From assembly GCA_038226305.1 (NCBI GenBank), contig JBBRQN010000008.1, forward strand, positions 49,630-113,629: a stretch of 64,000 nucleotides of DNA, given 5' to 3'. Positions 41,150-49,400 of this stretch are shown piece by piece. Position 1 is the stretch's first letter. Each line of letters opens with the position of its first letter. Source of the DNA: JASLDZ01 sp038226305 (GTDB lineage Bacteria; Pseudomonadota; Alphaproteobacteria; Caulobacterales; Caulobacteraceae). Under the pieces are notes generated by a model that was given only the letters and a program-made list of their open reading frames with translations, was not told the DNA's origin and made no database searches. The position numbers and the translations under genes were made by a program.

Positions 41150-42007
41150 ATGTCCCGCCCGTTCCTGAAGATGAACGGCCTCGGCAACGACTTCGTCGTG
41201 GTCGAGGCGCGTTCAGCGCCGTTCGCGCCCTCGCCGGCAGAGGTGCGCGCCCTCGCCCGCCGGGACCAAGGGGGGATCGGCTGCGACCAGCTCATCGCCA
41301 TCGAGCCCGCCACCACGCCGGGCGCCGACGCCTTCATGCGCATCTGGAACGCGGAGGGGCACGAGGTCTCGGCCTGCGGCAACGCCACCCGCTGCGTCGG
41401 CTGGCTCCTGCTGCAGGCGTCGGGCCGTGACTCCGTGGTGGTGGAGACCCGCGCCGGGCGGCTGACCGTCACCGCCGCGGGTGACCACCGAATCGCGGTG
41501 GACATGGGCGCCCCCGGCCTCGACTGGCGCGACATTCCCCTGGCCGAGGAGATGGACACCAAGGGGATCGAACTCGCCGTGGGGCCGCCCACCGCGCCCA
41601 GCCTGCACACGCCGGGCTGCGTCTCCATGGGCAACCCGCACGTGGTGTTCTTCACCGCCGACGCGGCGAACGCCCCTGTGAGCCAGGTGGGGCCGATGAT
41701 CGAGCATCACCCCCTGTTTCCCGAAGGCGTGAACGTGGGCTTCTGCCAGGTGGTCGACCGGGGCCACATGGTGCTTCGGGTGTGGGAGCGCGGCGCGGGT
41801 GCCACCAAGGCCTGCGGCACGGGCGCCTGCGCCGCCGTGGTCGCCGCCGTGCGCCGGGGGCTGGTGGATCGGGCGTGCGAGGTGGCCTTCGAATTCGGCT
41901 CCCTCCGGATCGAATGGTGCGACTCCGACGGTCACGTCGTGATGACCGGCCCCGTGGAACTGGAGTTCACGGGCCGCCTGCCAGACCGCGAGCCCGCCCG
42001 TGGCTGA
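41150..42007 (+). CDS. dapF: diaminopimelate epimerase
   Basis: DapF converts LL- to meso-diaminopimelate for lysine and peptidoglycan. The 285 residues carry both catalytic Cys: Cys76 in SACGNATRC and Cys222 in KACGTGACA. Also KMNGLGNDFVVV at the start and SMGNPHVVFF. Length and motifs are normal. It overlaps mtaB by eight bases, showing one transcription unit. Confidence 0.97.
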   Translation: MSRPFLKMNGLGNDFVVVEARSAPFAPSPAEVRALARRDQGGIGCDQLIAIEPATTPGADAFMRIWNAEGHEVSACGNATRCVGWLLLQASGRDSVVVETRAGRLTVTAAGDHRIAVDMGAPGLDWRDIPLAEEMDTKGIELAVGPPTAPSLHTPGCVSMGNPHVVFFTADAANAPVSQVGPMIEHHPLFPEGVNVGFCQVVDRGHMVLRVWERGAGATKACGTGACAAVVAAVRRGLVDRACEVAFEFGSLRIEWCDSDGHVVMTGPVELEFTGRLPDREPARG

Positions 42008-43307
42008 CGGCACCCTCCCCATGGTCGCACCCTCACGGAGCGCCCCACAGCGACCGGGGGTCGAGGTGCTGACCTTCGGCTGTCGGTTGAACGCCTATGA
42101 GGGCGACGCTGCGCAGGCGGCTGCGCTGGCGGATGGGCTGACCGACGCGGTGATCGTCAACACCTGCGCGGTGACGAACGAGGCGGTGAGGCAGGCCAGG
42201 CAGGCGATCCGCAAGGCGCGGCGGGAGCGGCCCGGTGCCCGGCTGATCGTCACCGGCTGCGCGGCGGAGATCGATCCGGCCGCCTTCGCCTCGATGTCCG
42301 AGGTGGATCAGGTGCTGGGCAACGCGTTCAAGTCGCAGGCGGGGGCCTACGCCCTGACGCTTTCGACGGCGCGGGTGCGCACCGGCGGGCTCGACCGCGC
42401 GCCGCCTTCCGGTTCCGCGACCTTGCAGTCGCCGAGCGCCGGGCGGGCGCGGGCCTATGTGGCGGTGCAGAACGGCTGCGACCACGCGTGCACCTTTTGC
42501 ATCATCCCCACCGGCCGCGGGCATTCGCGCAGCACGCCTGCGGGAGAGGTTGTGTCAGAGATCCGGGGCCTGGCGAGCGCCGGGTTCGCCGAGGTGGTGC
42601 TCACCGGCGTGGACGTGACGAGCTGGGGCGCCGACCTCCCCGGCAAGCCCACGCTGGGCCAGCTCGTGGGGCGCATCCTGAAGCTCTGCCCCGACCTGCA
42701 GCGTCTGCGCCTCTCGTCGGTGGACGCCGCCGAGCTGGATGAAGACCTGCTGCGCGCCTTCGCGGAGGAGGAGCGGCTGGCGCCCTACCTGCACCTGTCG
42801 ATCCAGGCGGGCGACGACTTGGTGCTCAAGCGCATGAAGCGCCGCCACGACCGCGGCCAGGCGCTGAGCCTGATCGCCGCCGTGCGCCGGGTGCGGCCCG
42901 ACACCGCCTTCGGCGCCGACCTTATCGCGGGCTTCCCCACCGAGACCGACGCCCAGGCCGACAACACCCTGGCCTTTGTGGAGGAGGCGGGGCTGACCCA
43001 CCTGCACGTCTTCCCCTACAGCCCCCGCCCCGGCACCCCCGCCGCGCGCATGCCCCCCGTGGCCGGCCCGGTGGTCAAGGCCCGCGCCGCGAGGCTGCGG
43101 GCGGCGGGGGAGGCACGGCTGGCGACCCACCTCCAGGCGCAGGTGGGACGCACGATCACGGCCGTGGTGGAACGCCCCGGCCTGGCCCGAGCAGGCGACT
43201 TCTGCGAGGTGGCATTCACGGGTGGTGAGGGTCTGTCGCCGGGGGGGCTGGCGGCGCTGCGGATCGAAGGCCACGACCGCAAGAGGCTGATCGCTAAGGC
43301 GTTCTAA
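42000..43307 (+). CDS. mtaB: tRNA N6-threonylcarbamoyladenosine C2-methylthiotransferase
   Basis: MtaB is a radical-SAM enzyme that makes ms2t6A at position 37 of tRNAs. The 435-residue protein has the UPF0004 domain (LTFGCRLNAYEG, NTCAVTNEA, GCAAEIDP: three Cys for the second FeS cluster), the radical-SAM C160-DHA-C164-TF-C167 motif, and a C-terminal TRAM-like domain. The order and DFLIIGLPTE-like ADLIAGFPTETDAQ fit. I give the GTG at 42000; an ATG at 42021 is an alternative and neither has a clear Shine-Dalgarno site. Confidence 0.94.
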   Translation: MADGTLPMVAPSRSAPQRPGVEVLTFGCRLNAYEGDAAQAAALADGLTDAVIVNTCAVTNEAVRQARQAIRKARRERPGARLIVTGCAAEIDPAAFASMSEVDQVLGNAFKSQAGAYALTLSTARVRTGGLDRAPPSGSATLQSPSAGRARAYVAVQNGCDHACTFCIIPTGRGHSRSTPAGEVVSEIRGLASAGFAEVVLTGVDVTSWGADLPGKPTLGQLVGRILKLCPDLQRLRLSSVDAAELDEDLLRAFAEEERLAPYLHLSIQAGDDLVLKRMKRRHDRGQALSLIAAVRRVRPDTAFGADLIAGFPTETDAQADNTLAFVEEAGLTHLHVFPYSPRPGTPAARMPPVAGPVVKARAARLRAAGEARLATHLQAQVGRTITAVVERPGLARAGDFCEVAFTGGEGLSPGGLAALRIEGHDRKRLIAKAF

Positions 43308-43310
43308 GCT

Positions 43311-43331
43311 CTCCCCCGCTGTGCGGGGGAG
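43311..43331. repeat. GC-rich palindrome, family A, copy 5
   Basis: CTCCCCCGC and GCGGGGGAG form a perfect nine-base-pair stem with a three-base loop between the convergent mtaB and sugar dehydrogenase genes. It could act as a bidirectional transcript end. Confidence 0.65.
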
Positions 43332-43337
43332 GCCTTG

Positions 43338-44654
43338 TCAGCGCGAAGCCTGCGTCCTCCCGCCAGTCCAGGTCACGCGCCAGAGGGTGCCGGAGCCGTC
43401 TTCGCCCACCAGCAGCGATCCGTCGGGCGCGGTGATCACTCCCACAGGGCGACCCCACACGTCCTTGGCGTTGAGCACGAAGCCGGTGAGGAAGTCGTCG
43501 TATTCGCCCGTCGCCTTGCCGTTCGCGAAGCGCATCCGCACCACCTTGTAGCCGGTGCGATCGGTGCGGTTCCACGAGCCGCGGAAGGTCACGAAGGCGT
43601 CGCCCCGATAGGCCGCCGGGAACTGCGTACCCGTGTAGAACGCGATCCCCAAGGGCGCCGAGTGCGGCTGGAACAGCACGTCGGGGGTCGTCACCTTGCC
43701 CTTGAGGTCGGGCCGCTCGCCCGCCCGCCGGGGGTCTTCCTGGCCGAGCGGCGTGTACCAGGGCCAGCCGTAGTAGGCGCCCGGCTTGATGGCGGTGGCG
43801 TATTCGGGGGGCGTGTTGTCGCCGATCTCGTCGCGCTCGTTCACCACGCACCACACGTTGGTGGAGTTGGGCTGGCGGGCCATGGCGGTGCAGTTGCGGA
43901 TGCCGGTGATGTAGTTGCGGGCGCCCGTGCCATCGGGCTCCATGATCCTCACCACGGCGCGGTTCTCCTCCACGCCCCAGGCGGCGCCGAGGCCGTCGCC
44001 TTTGAAGTCGGCGGGCTTGGGCCCCATCCCCTCGGCCACGTTCGAGCCCGAGCCGATGCCCAGGAGGATGGACTTGCCGTCTGGCGCGATGGCGAGGTCG
44101 CGGTTGAAGTGATCCTCGGTGCGGATGCCGGAGACCAGGGTCTCCGCCGCGCCCGCTGGCGCCCCGGCCACGTAGGGGATGCGCAGCACCTTGTCGGCGA
44201 CGCCCACGTAGAGCCACTTCGGATTGGTGGCCGGATAGAACAGGAGCCCGGTCACCCGGTTCAGCCCCGTGGCATAGGTCTCGGGCGCGGTGCCGGGGAC
44301 AGACCCCGCCTTGAACACGAGGATCTTGCCTGAGCCCATCTCGGCCAGGAACAAGTCGCCGTTGGGAGCGTAGCGCAGGGTGCGTGGGCGGTTCAGCCCC
44401 TTGGCGAACAGCTCAACCTTGAATCCGGGCGGGGCGAGCGGCGGTACGGGTTCAGCCTGGCGCTCCTGATGGGCACCGTTGGGCCCCTGCGCCGGACCGG
44501 GAGAGGGGAAGTCGGACGGCACGAAGCGGCGGGCGACGCCGGGGGCATCGTCCTTCCAGCCACCGAACGCCGCGGCTCCTGTACGGACAGTCTGGGCCGT
44601 GGCGGCGGATGCCAGCGCCGCGGTGGAAAGGGCGAGGAGAACGAGCGGTCGCAT
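43338..44654 (-). CDS. PQQ-dependent sugar dehydrogenase-like protein (sorbosone dehydrogenase type), secreted
   Basis: The 438-residue protein starts with a signal peptide (RPLVLLALSTAALASAATAQ). It is a six-bladed beta-propeller of the soluble glucose/sorbosone dehydrogenase type: GLNRPRTLRYAPNGDLFLAEMGSGKILVF, GLLFYPATNPKWLYVGVADKVLRI, HFNRDLAIAPDGKSILLGIGSGSN, and W-x-P-x-G-V-I-T-A-P-D-G-S-L-L-V-G-E-D near the end. PQQ or Ca2+ residues were not traced. No cytochrome partner is adjacent. The start at 44654 is preferred over an earlier Met since it leads directly into the signal. Confidence 0.88.
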   Translation of the reverse strand: MRPLVLLALSTAALASAATAQTVRTGAAAFGGWKDDAPGVARRFVPSDFPSPGPAQGPNGAHQERQAEPVPPLAPPGFKVELFAKGLNRPRTLRYAPNGDLFLAEMGSGKILVFKAGSVPGTAPETYATGLNRVTGLLFYPATNPKWLYVGVADKVLRIPYVAGAPAGAAETLVSGIRTEDHFNRDLAIAPDGKSILLGIGSGSNVAEGMGPKPADFKGDGLGAAWGVEENRAVVRIMEPDGTGARNYITGIRNCTAMARQPNSTNVWCVVNERDEIGDNTPPEYATAIKPGAYYGWPWYTPLGQEDPRRAGERPDLKGKVTTPDVLFQPHSAPLGIAFYTGTQFPAAYRGDAFVTFRGSWNRTDRTGYKVVRMRFANGKATGEYDDFLTGFVLNAKDVWGRPVGVITAPDGSLLVGEDGSGTLWRVTWTGGRTQASR

Positions 44655-44779
44655 GGGGGCTCCGGATCGGGGGTGGGCCACCGATAGCGCCGCCATCGCC
44701 CGCTCCACAAGCCCGACCCAACCCCGGCCGCGTGCGAACCCGCTACCCCCCGGCCCCGCCGCCCGCTAGACGTGGGCGC

Positions 44780-45784
44780 ATGTCAGGAGACGTCGAAGAC
44801 ACCGGCTTCATCATCGCCCCCATCCGGGGCGGCGGGGCGGACCAGGGCCCGGGCTGGATGCAGCGGCTGGGCAAGGGCCTGTCGCGCACCTCCACCGAAC
44901 TCTCCACCAAGGTCGTCGAGACGCTGACCAAGCGTCGCCTCGACGAAAGCGACCTCGAGGCTCTGGAAGACCTGCTCATCGAGGCCGACCTCGGCTCGGC
45001 CGCCGCCGGCCGCGTGGCCGAGGCCTTCGGCCGTGCCCGCTTCGGCAAGGAAGCCACCGAGGCCGAGGTGAAGGAGAGCCTGGCCGAGGCCATCGCCGCC
45101 GAGCTGAAGCCGCATCAGGGCCGCTTCGATCCCCTGCGCGTCGCCGCCCGGCCGCAGGTGGTGCTGTTCGTGGGCGTCAACGGCTCGGGCAAGACGACCA
45201 CACTGGGCAAGCTCGCCGCCGAGATGCAGCGCAAGGGCGCCAAGGTGCTGGTCGCCGCGGGCGACACTTTCCGCGCCGCCGCCGTGGAGCAGCTCACAGT
45301 CTGGGCCGACCGTGCGGGTGCGGCCATCATCACCAAGCCCCCCGGCTCAGACTCGGCGGCGCTGGCCTTCGAGGCGGTGGAGAAGGCCCGGGCGGAAAAG
45401 TTCGACATCGTGCTGATCGACACCGCCGGGCGCCTGCAGAACAAGTCCGGCCTGATGGACGAACTGGCCAAGGTGATCCGGGTGCTGAAGAAGCTCGACC
45501 CCGCCTATCCCCACCATTGCCTCCTGGTGCTGGACGCCACAGTGGGCCGCAACGCGCTCAGCCAGGTGGACATCTTCGGCAAGGTCGCAGGCGTCACCGG
45601 CGTGGTGATGACCAAGCTGGACGGCACGGCCCGGGGCGGTGTGCTCGTGCCCGTGGCGGCCGCCAGTTCCGCCCCCATCGTGCTGATCGGCGTGGGCGAG
45701 GGGATCGACGACCTGCAGCCCTTCGACGCCACCGCCTTCGCCCGCTCGCTGGTGGGCCTGACGCCCCAGCCCGCGGCCGCCTGA
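44780..45784 (+). CDS. ftsY: signal recognition particle receptor FtsY
   Basis: FtsY docks SRP-ribosome complexes at the membrane. The 334-residue GTPase has the N-domain (about 25-115), Walker A GVNGSGKTTT (132-141), DTFRAAAVEQL, DTAGRLQNK, and TKLDGTARGG. The acidic A-domain common in E. coli is missing, as in other alphaproteobacteria. I use the ATG at 44780 (MSGDVEDTGFIIAP); the frame upstream of it shows no family likeness. ispZ follows. Confidence 0.97.
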   Translation: MSGDVEDTGFIIAPIRGGGADQGPGWMQRLGKGLSRTSTELSTKVVETLTKRRLDESDLEALEDLLIEADLGSAAAGRVAEAFGRARFGKEATEAEVKESLAEAIAAELKPHQGRFDPLRVAARPQVVLFVGVNGSGKTTTLGKLAAEMQRKGAKVLVAAGDTFRAAAVEQLTVWADRAGAAIITKPPGSDSAALAFEAVEKARAEKFDIVLIDTAGRLQNKSGLMDELAKVIRVLKKLDPAYPHHCLLVLDATVGRNALSQVDIFGKVAGVTGVVMTKLDGTARGGVLVPVAAASSAPIVLIGVGEGIDDLQPFDATAFARSLVGLTPQPAAA

Positions 45785-45803
45785 CCCTCACCCGAAAGCC
45801 CGC

Positions 45804-46400
45804 ATGACCGACGCCGCACCTGCAGTTCGCGAAAGCCCGCCGTGGCTGAAGGCGGTGGTCGACTACCTGGGGCCGGTGGCGTTCCTGGTGGGGTTCTTCG
45901 TCATGGGCCGGAACCTCCTCTTCGCCACATGGTGGCTGGTGGGCGGCTCGGCGGTGGCGCTGCTGCTCAGCCTGATCGTGGTGCGCCGCGTTCCGCCCAT
46001 GCCGCTGGTGTGGGGCGGGTCGGCGCTGATCTTCGGCACGCTCAGCCTGATCTTCCACGACACGACGTTCGTGAAGATGAAGACCACCTTCGTGGACCTG
46101 ACGCTGGCGGCGGCCCTCTTCATCGGCATGCGGCTGGGCAAGAACCCCCTCAAGATCATGATGGGCGAGGCGCTGAAGCTGACCGAGGCCGGCTGGCGCA
46201 CTCTGACCCTGCGCTACGCCGCCTTCTTCCTGGCGATGGCGGTGCTGAACGAGATCATCTGGCGCACCCAGCCGGACGCGACGTGGGTGCTGTTCCGCAT
46301 GCCGGGCCTCCTGATCCTGGCCGCCCTCTTCGCCATGACCCAGCTCCCCATGATGATGAAGGACATGAAGGCCGCCGAAGCGGTGGCAAAGCTGACCTAG
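45804..46400 (+). CDS. ispZ: inner-membrane septation protein YciB/IspZ
   Basis: The 198-residue integral membrane protein has five or six helices and matches YciB/IspZ: KAVVDYLGPVAFLVGFFVMGRNLLFATWW, PLVWGGSALIFGTLSLIFHDTTFVKMKTTFVDLTLAAALFIGMRLGKNPLKIMMGEALKLTEAGWRTLTLRYA. YciB is linked to cell envelope synthesis and septation; its exact activity is unknown. It follows ftsY by 19 bases in the same direction, a conserved pairing in alphaproteobacteria. Confidence 0.95.
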   Translation: MTDAAPAVRESPPWLKAVVDYLGPVAFLVGFFVMGRNLLFATWWLVGGSAVALLLSLIVVRRVPPMPLVWGGSALIFGTLSLIFHDTTFVKMKTTFVDLTLAAALFIGMRLGKNPLKIMMGEALKLTEAGWRTLTLRYAAFFLAMAVLNEIIWRTQPDATWVLFRMPGLLILAALFAMTQLPMMMKDMKAAEAVAKLT

Positions 46401-46414
46401 CTGCAGGAGTAGCC

Positions 46415-46442
46415 AGGCCTCCCCGCCTTGCGGGGGAGGCCT
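46415..46442. repeat. GC-rich palindrome, family A, copy 6
   Basis: AGGCCTCCCCGC and GCGGGGGAGGCCT form a stem of about 12 base pairs between the convergent ispZ and NAD-GDH genes. It is the best candidate among the copies for a bidirectional terminator. Confidence 0.7.
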
Positions 46443-46450
46443 TTGAGATT

Positions 46451-49400
46451 TCACCCCCCCGTGGCCGCACGAAGCGCGGTGTTGGCGATGGTGAGCTTGG
46501 CGAAGCTCCACGGGCCGGAGGCCTCCACCTCGGCGACGGTGGCGTTGGCTCGGTCGAGGGCGGCCTTGCGGTGGGCGGCCCAGGTGGCGATGGCGGCCAC
46601 GGCGGAGGCGGCGTCTTCGGTCGGCAGGTCGGTGCTGGCCACGACCACCCGGCTGAGGGTCAGCTGCTCGCCCACCATCTCGGCCACGAGCGACCGCAGC
46701 GCCGCCCGCTCGAACGGGTCCGACGCCGGGAGCGAGGCGGCCGCCGCCCGCAGGCGGTCATAGCCGAAGGCGGCCCCCGTCTGGTGGAACAGGAAGGCGC
46801 AGGCCTCCACCGGCCAGTGGGTCTCGAACGCCAGGTCGGCGATTTCCACCGCGGCCGTCATTGGCCGAAGCGCCGCCACCTGGGCGGCCAGTTCAGGCGT
46901 GGCCCCATGCTCCACGAAGGCGTCGTGACGCTGTTGCAGGGCGGCGGTGTCGAACGCCGACAGGGGAGCGGACCCCAGAGCCTGCAAGGCGTCCACCGCA
47001 GGCTGATAGCTGGTCACCAGCGCCTGAACCCGCGGCGGCTCGTCGTGCGCCTCCTGCATCAGCCGCCGCGCCAGCCAGTAGGCGTGTGCCCGGGCCGTGG
47101 CGGCGATCTCGGAATAGAGGGCGGTCTGCGCCGCGGCAGGGATCGCCCCGTCCGCCGCCGAGACCGCGGCCCACACGTCGGGCAGGCGGAACACCTGTCG
47201 CGCGGCTTCGAAGGCGGTGACGAGCTGCCCCGCATCGGCCCCCGTCGCGGCCTTGAGGCGGGAGGCGAAGGTCGGGCCGACCCAGTCCACCACCCCGTTG
47301 GCCAGAACGGTCGCGATGATGTCGCGACGCAGGCGGTGCGCGGCCATCTGCGCCCCGAACCGCTCCAGCGCCCTTGGGAAGTACCCCTTGAGCACGCCTT
47401 CGAACCACGGATCGTCCGGCGCGTCGGAGGCTGTGATCTCGGCGGAGAGCTCGAGCTTGCCGTAGGCGGTGAGCACGGCCAGTTCCGGCCGGGTGAGGCC
47501 CTGGCCTGCGGCCGCGAGGTCGGCCAGGGCGCCCGGGCCCGGCAGCCCCTCGACCTTGCGATCCAGGCGACCCACGGCTTCCAGTCCCTTCATGAAGCGA
47601 ATCTGGGCGTCGAGCTCGGCCGGGGCCGTGGCTTCCTGCAGGCTGAGGGTGAGGGTCTGGGCATAGTTGTGCGCCAGCACCTTGTGGCCCACCTCCTCGG
47701 TCATGGAGGCGAGGAGCGGCACGCGCTCCTCAGGCTTGAGCGCGCCGTCGGCGATGGCCTGGCCGAGTAGGATCTTGATGTTCACCTCGTGGTCGGAGGT
47801 GTCCACGCCGGCGGAGTTGTCGATGGCGTCGGTGTTGATGCGCCCGCCGTTGCGAGCGAAGGCGATGCGGCCGGCCTGGGTGAAACCGAGGTTGGCCCCC
47901 TCGCCCACCACCTTGCAGCGCAGCTCGGGGCCATCGATGCGCACCGCGTCGTTGGCTTTGTCGCCCACCTGCCCGTGGCTCTCGGCGGCGGCCTTCACGT
48001 AGGTGCCGATGCCGCCGAGGTAGAGCAGCTCGACCCGCATCTTCAGGATGGCGCGGATCAGATCGACCGGGGCCAGCTCGTCCTCCGACAAGTCGAGCAT
48101 GGCCCGCACCTGCGGGGTGATCGCGATGGACTTGGCGGTGCGCGGGTAGACGCCGCCGCCCTCCGAGATCAGGGCCTTGTCGTAGTCGTCCCAGGAGGAG
48201 CGCGGCAGGTCGAACAGGCGCTTGCGCTCCGCCCAGCTCTTCGCCGCATCGGGGGTGGGGTCGATGAAGATGTGGCGATGGTCGAAGGCGGCGACCAGCA
48301 GGGTCTCCATCGAGAGCAGCGCGCCGTTGCCGAACACGTCGCCGCTCATGTCGCCGACGCCGGCCATCGTGAACGGCTCGGACTGGATGTCCTTGCCGAT
48401 CTCGCGGAAGTGCCGCTTCACCGCCTCCCACGCGCCCCGGGCGGTGATGCCCATGACCTTGTGGTCGTAGCCGACCGACCCACCGCTCGCGAAGGCGTCA
48501 CCCAGCCAGAAGCCGTAGTCGGCCGCCACGCCATTAGCGATGTCGCTGAAGGTGGCGGTGCCCTTGTCGGCGGCCACCACGAGGTAGGGGTCGTCCCCGT
48601 CGTGGATCACCACGCCCTTGGGGTGGATGATCCCGCCCTTGGCGTCGAGATTGTCGGTCAGGTCGAGGAGGCCAGCCAGGAAGGTCTTGTAGGCCTTGAT
48701 TGCCTCGCCTCGCACCGCGTCGGGCGCGCCGTTGCGCGGCAGGAGCTTCGGAAAGAAGCCACCCTTGGAGCCCACGGGCACGATCACGGCGTTCTTCACC
48801 TGCTGCGCCTTCACGAGGCCCAGGACCTCGGTGCGGAAGTCGTCGCGCCGGTCGCTCCAGCGCAGGCCCCCCCGGGCGACGGGCCCGAAGCGCAGGTGCA
48901 CGCCCTCCACCGACGGCGACGAGACGTAGATCTCGCGGAAGGGCTTGGGCGCCGGCAGGTCTTCCAGCTGCGAGCTGGCGATCTTGAAACTGATGTGCGC
49001 GGCGTGCGCCCCGTCCGGCCCGGTCTGGTAGTAGTTGGTGCGCAGGGTCGCCTGCACGAGGAGCGCGATGCGGCGCAGAACCCGGTCGGCATCCAGGCTC
49101 GCCACGTCCTGCAGGGCCTCGATGATCCGGGCGAACACCTTGTCGCCCTGGGCCTGTCGCTCGGCCAGGGTGGCCGAGACCGCGGTGTCGAAGCGGGTGC
49201 GGAACAGCTCCAGGATCAGGCGCGAGACGGCGGGGTTGTCGCGCAGGGCCTGCTCCTGCATGGCCGAGCTGGGGTCGAGGCCCGACTGGCCGCGATAACG
49301 GGCCAGCGCCCGGATAATCGCGGCGTCCCGCCAGCCAACGCCGAGTTCGAGCACCAGCCGGTTGAAGCCGTCGTTCTCCGCCCGGCCCGACCACACGGCG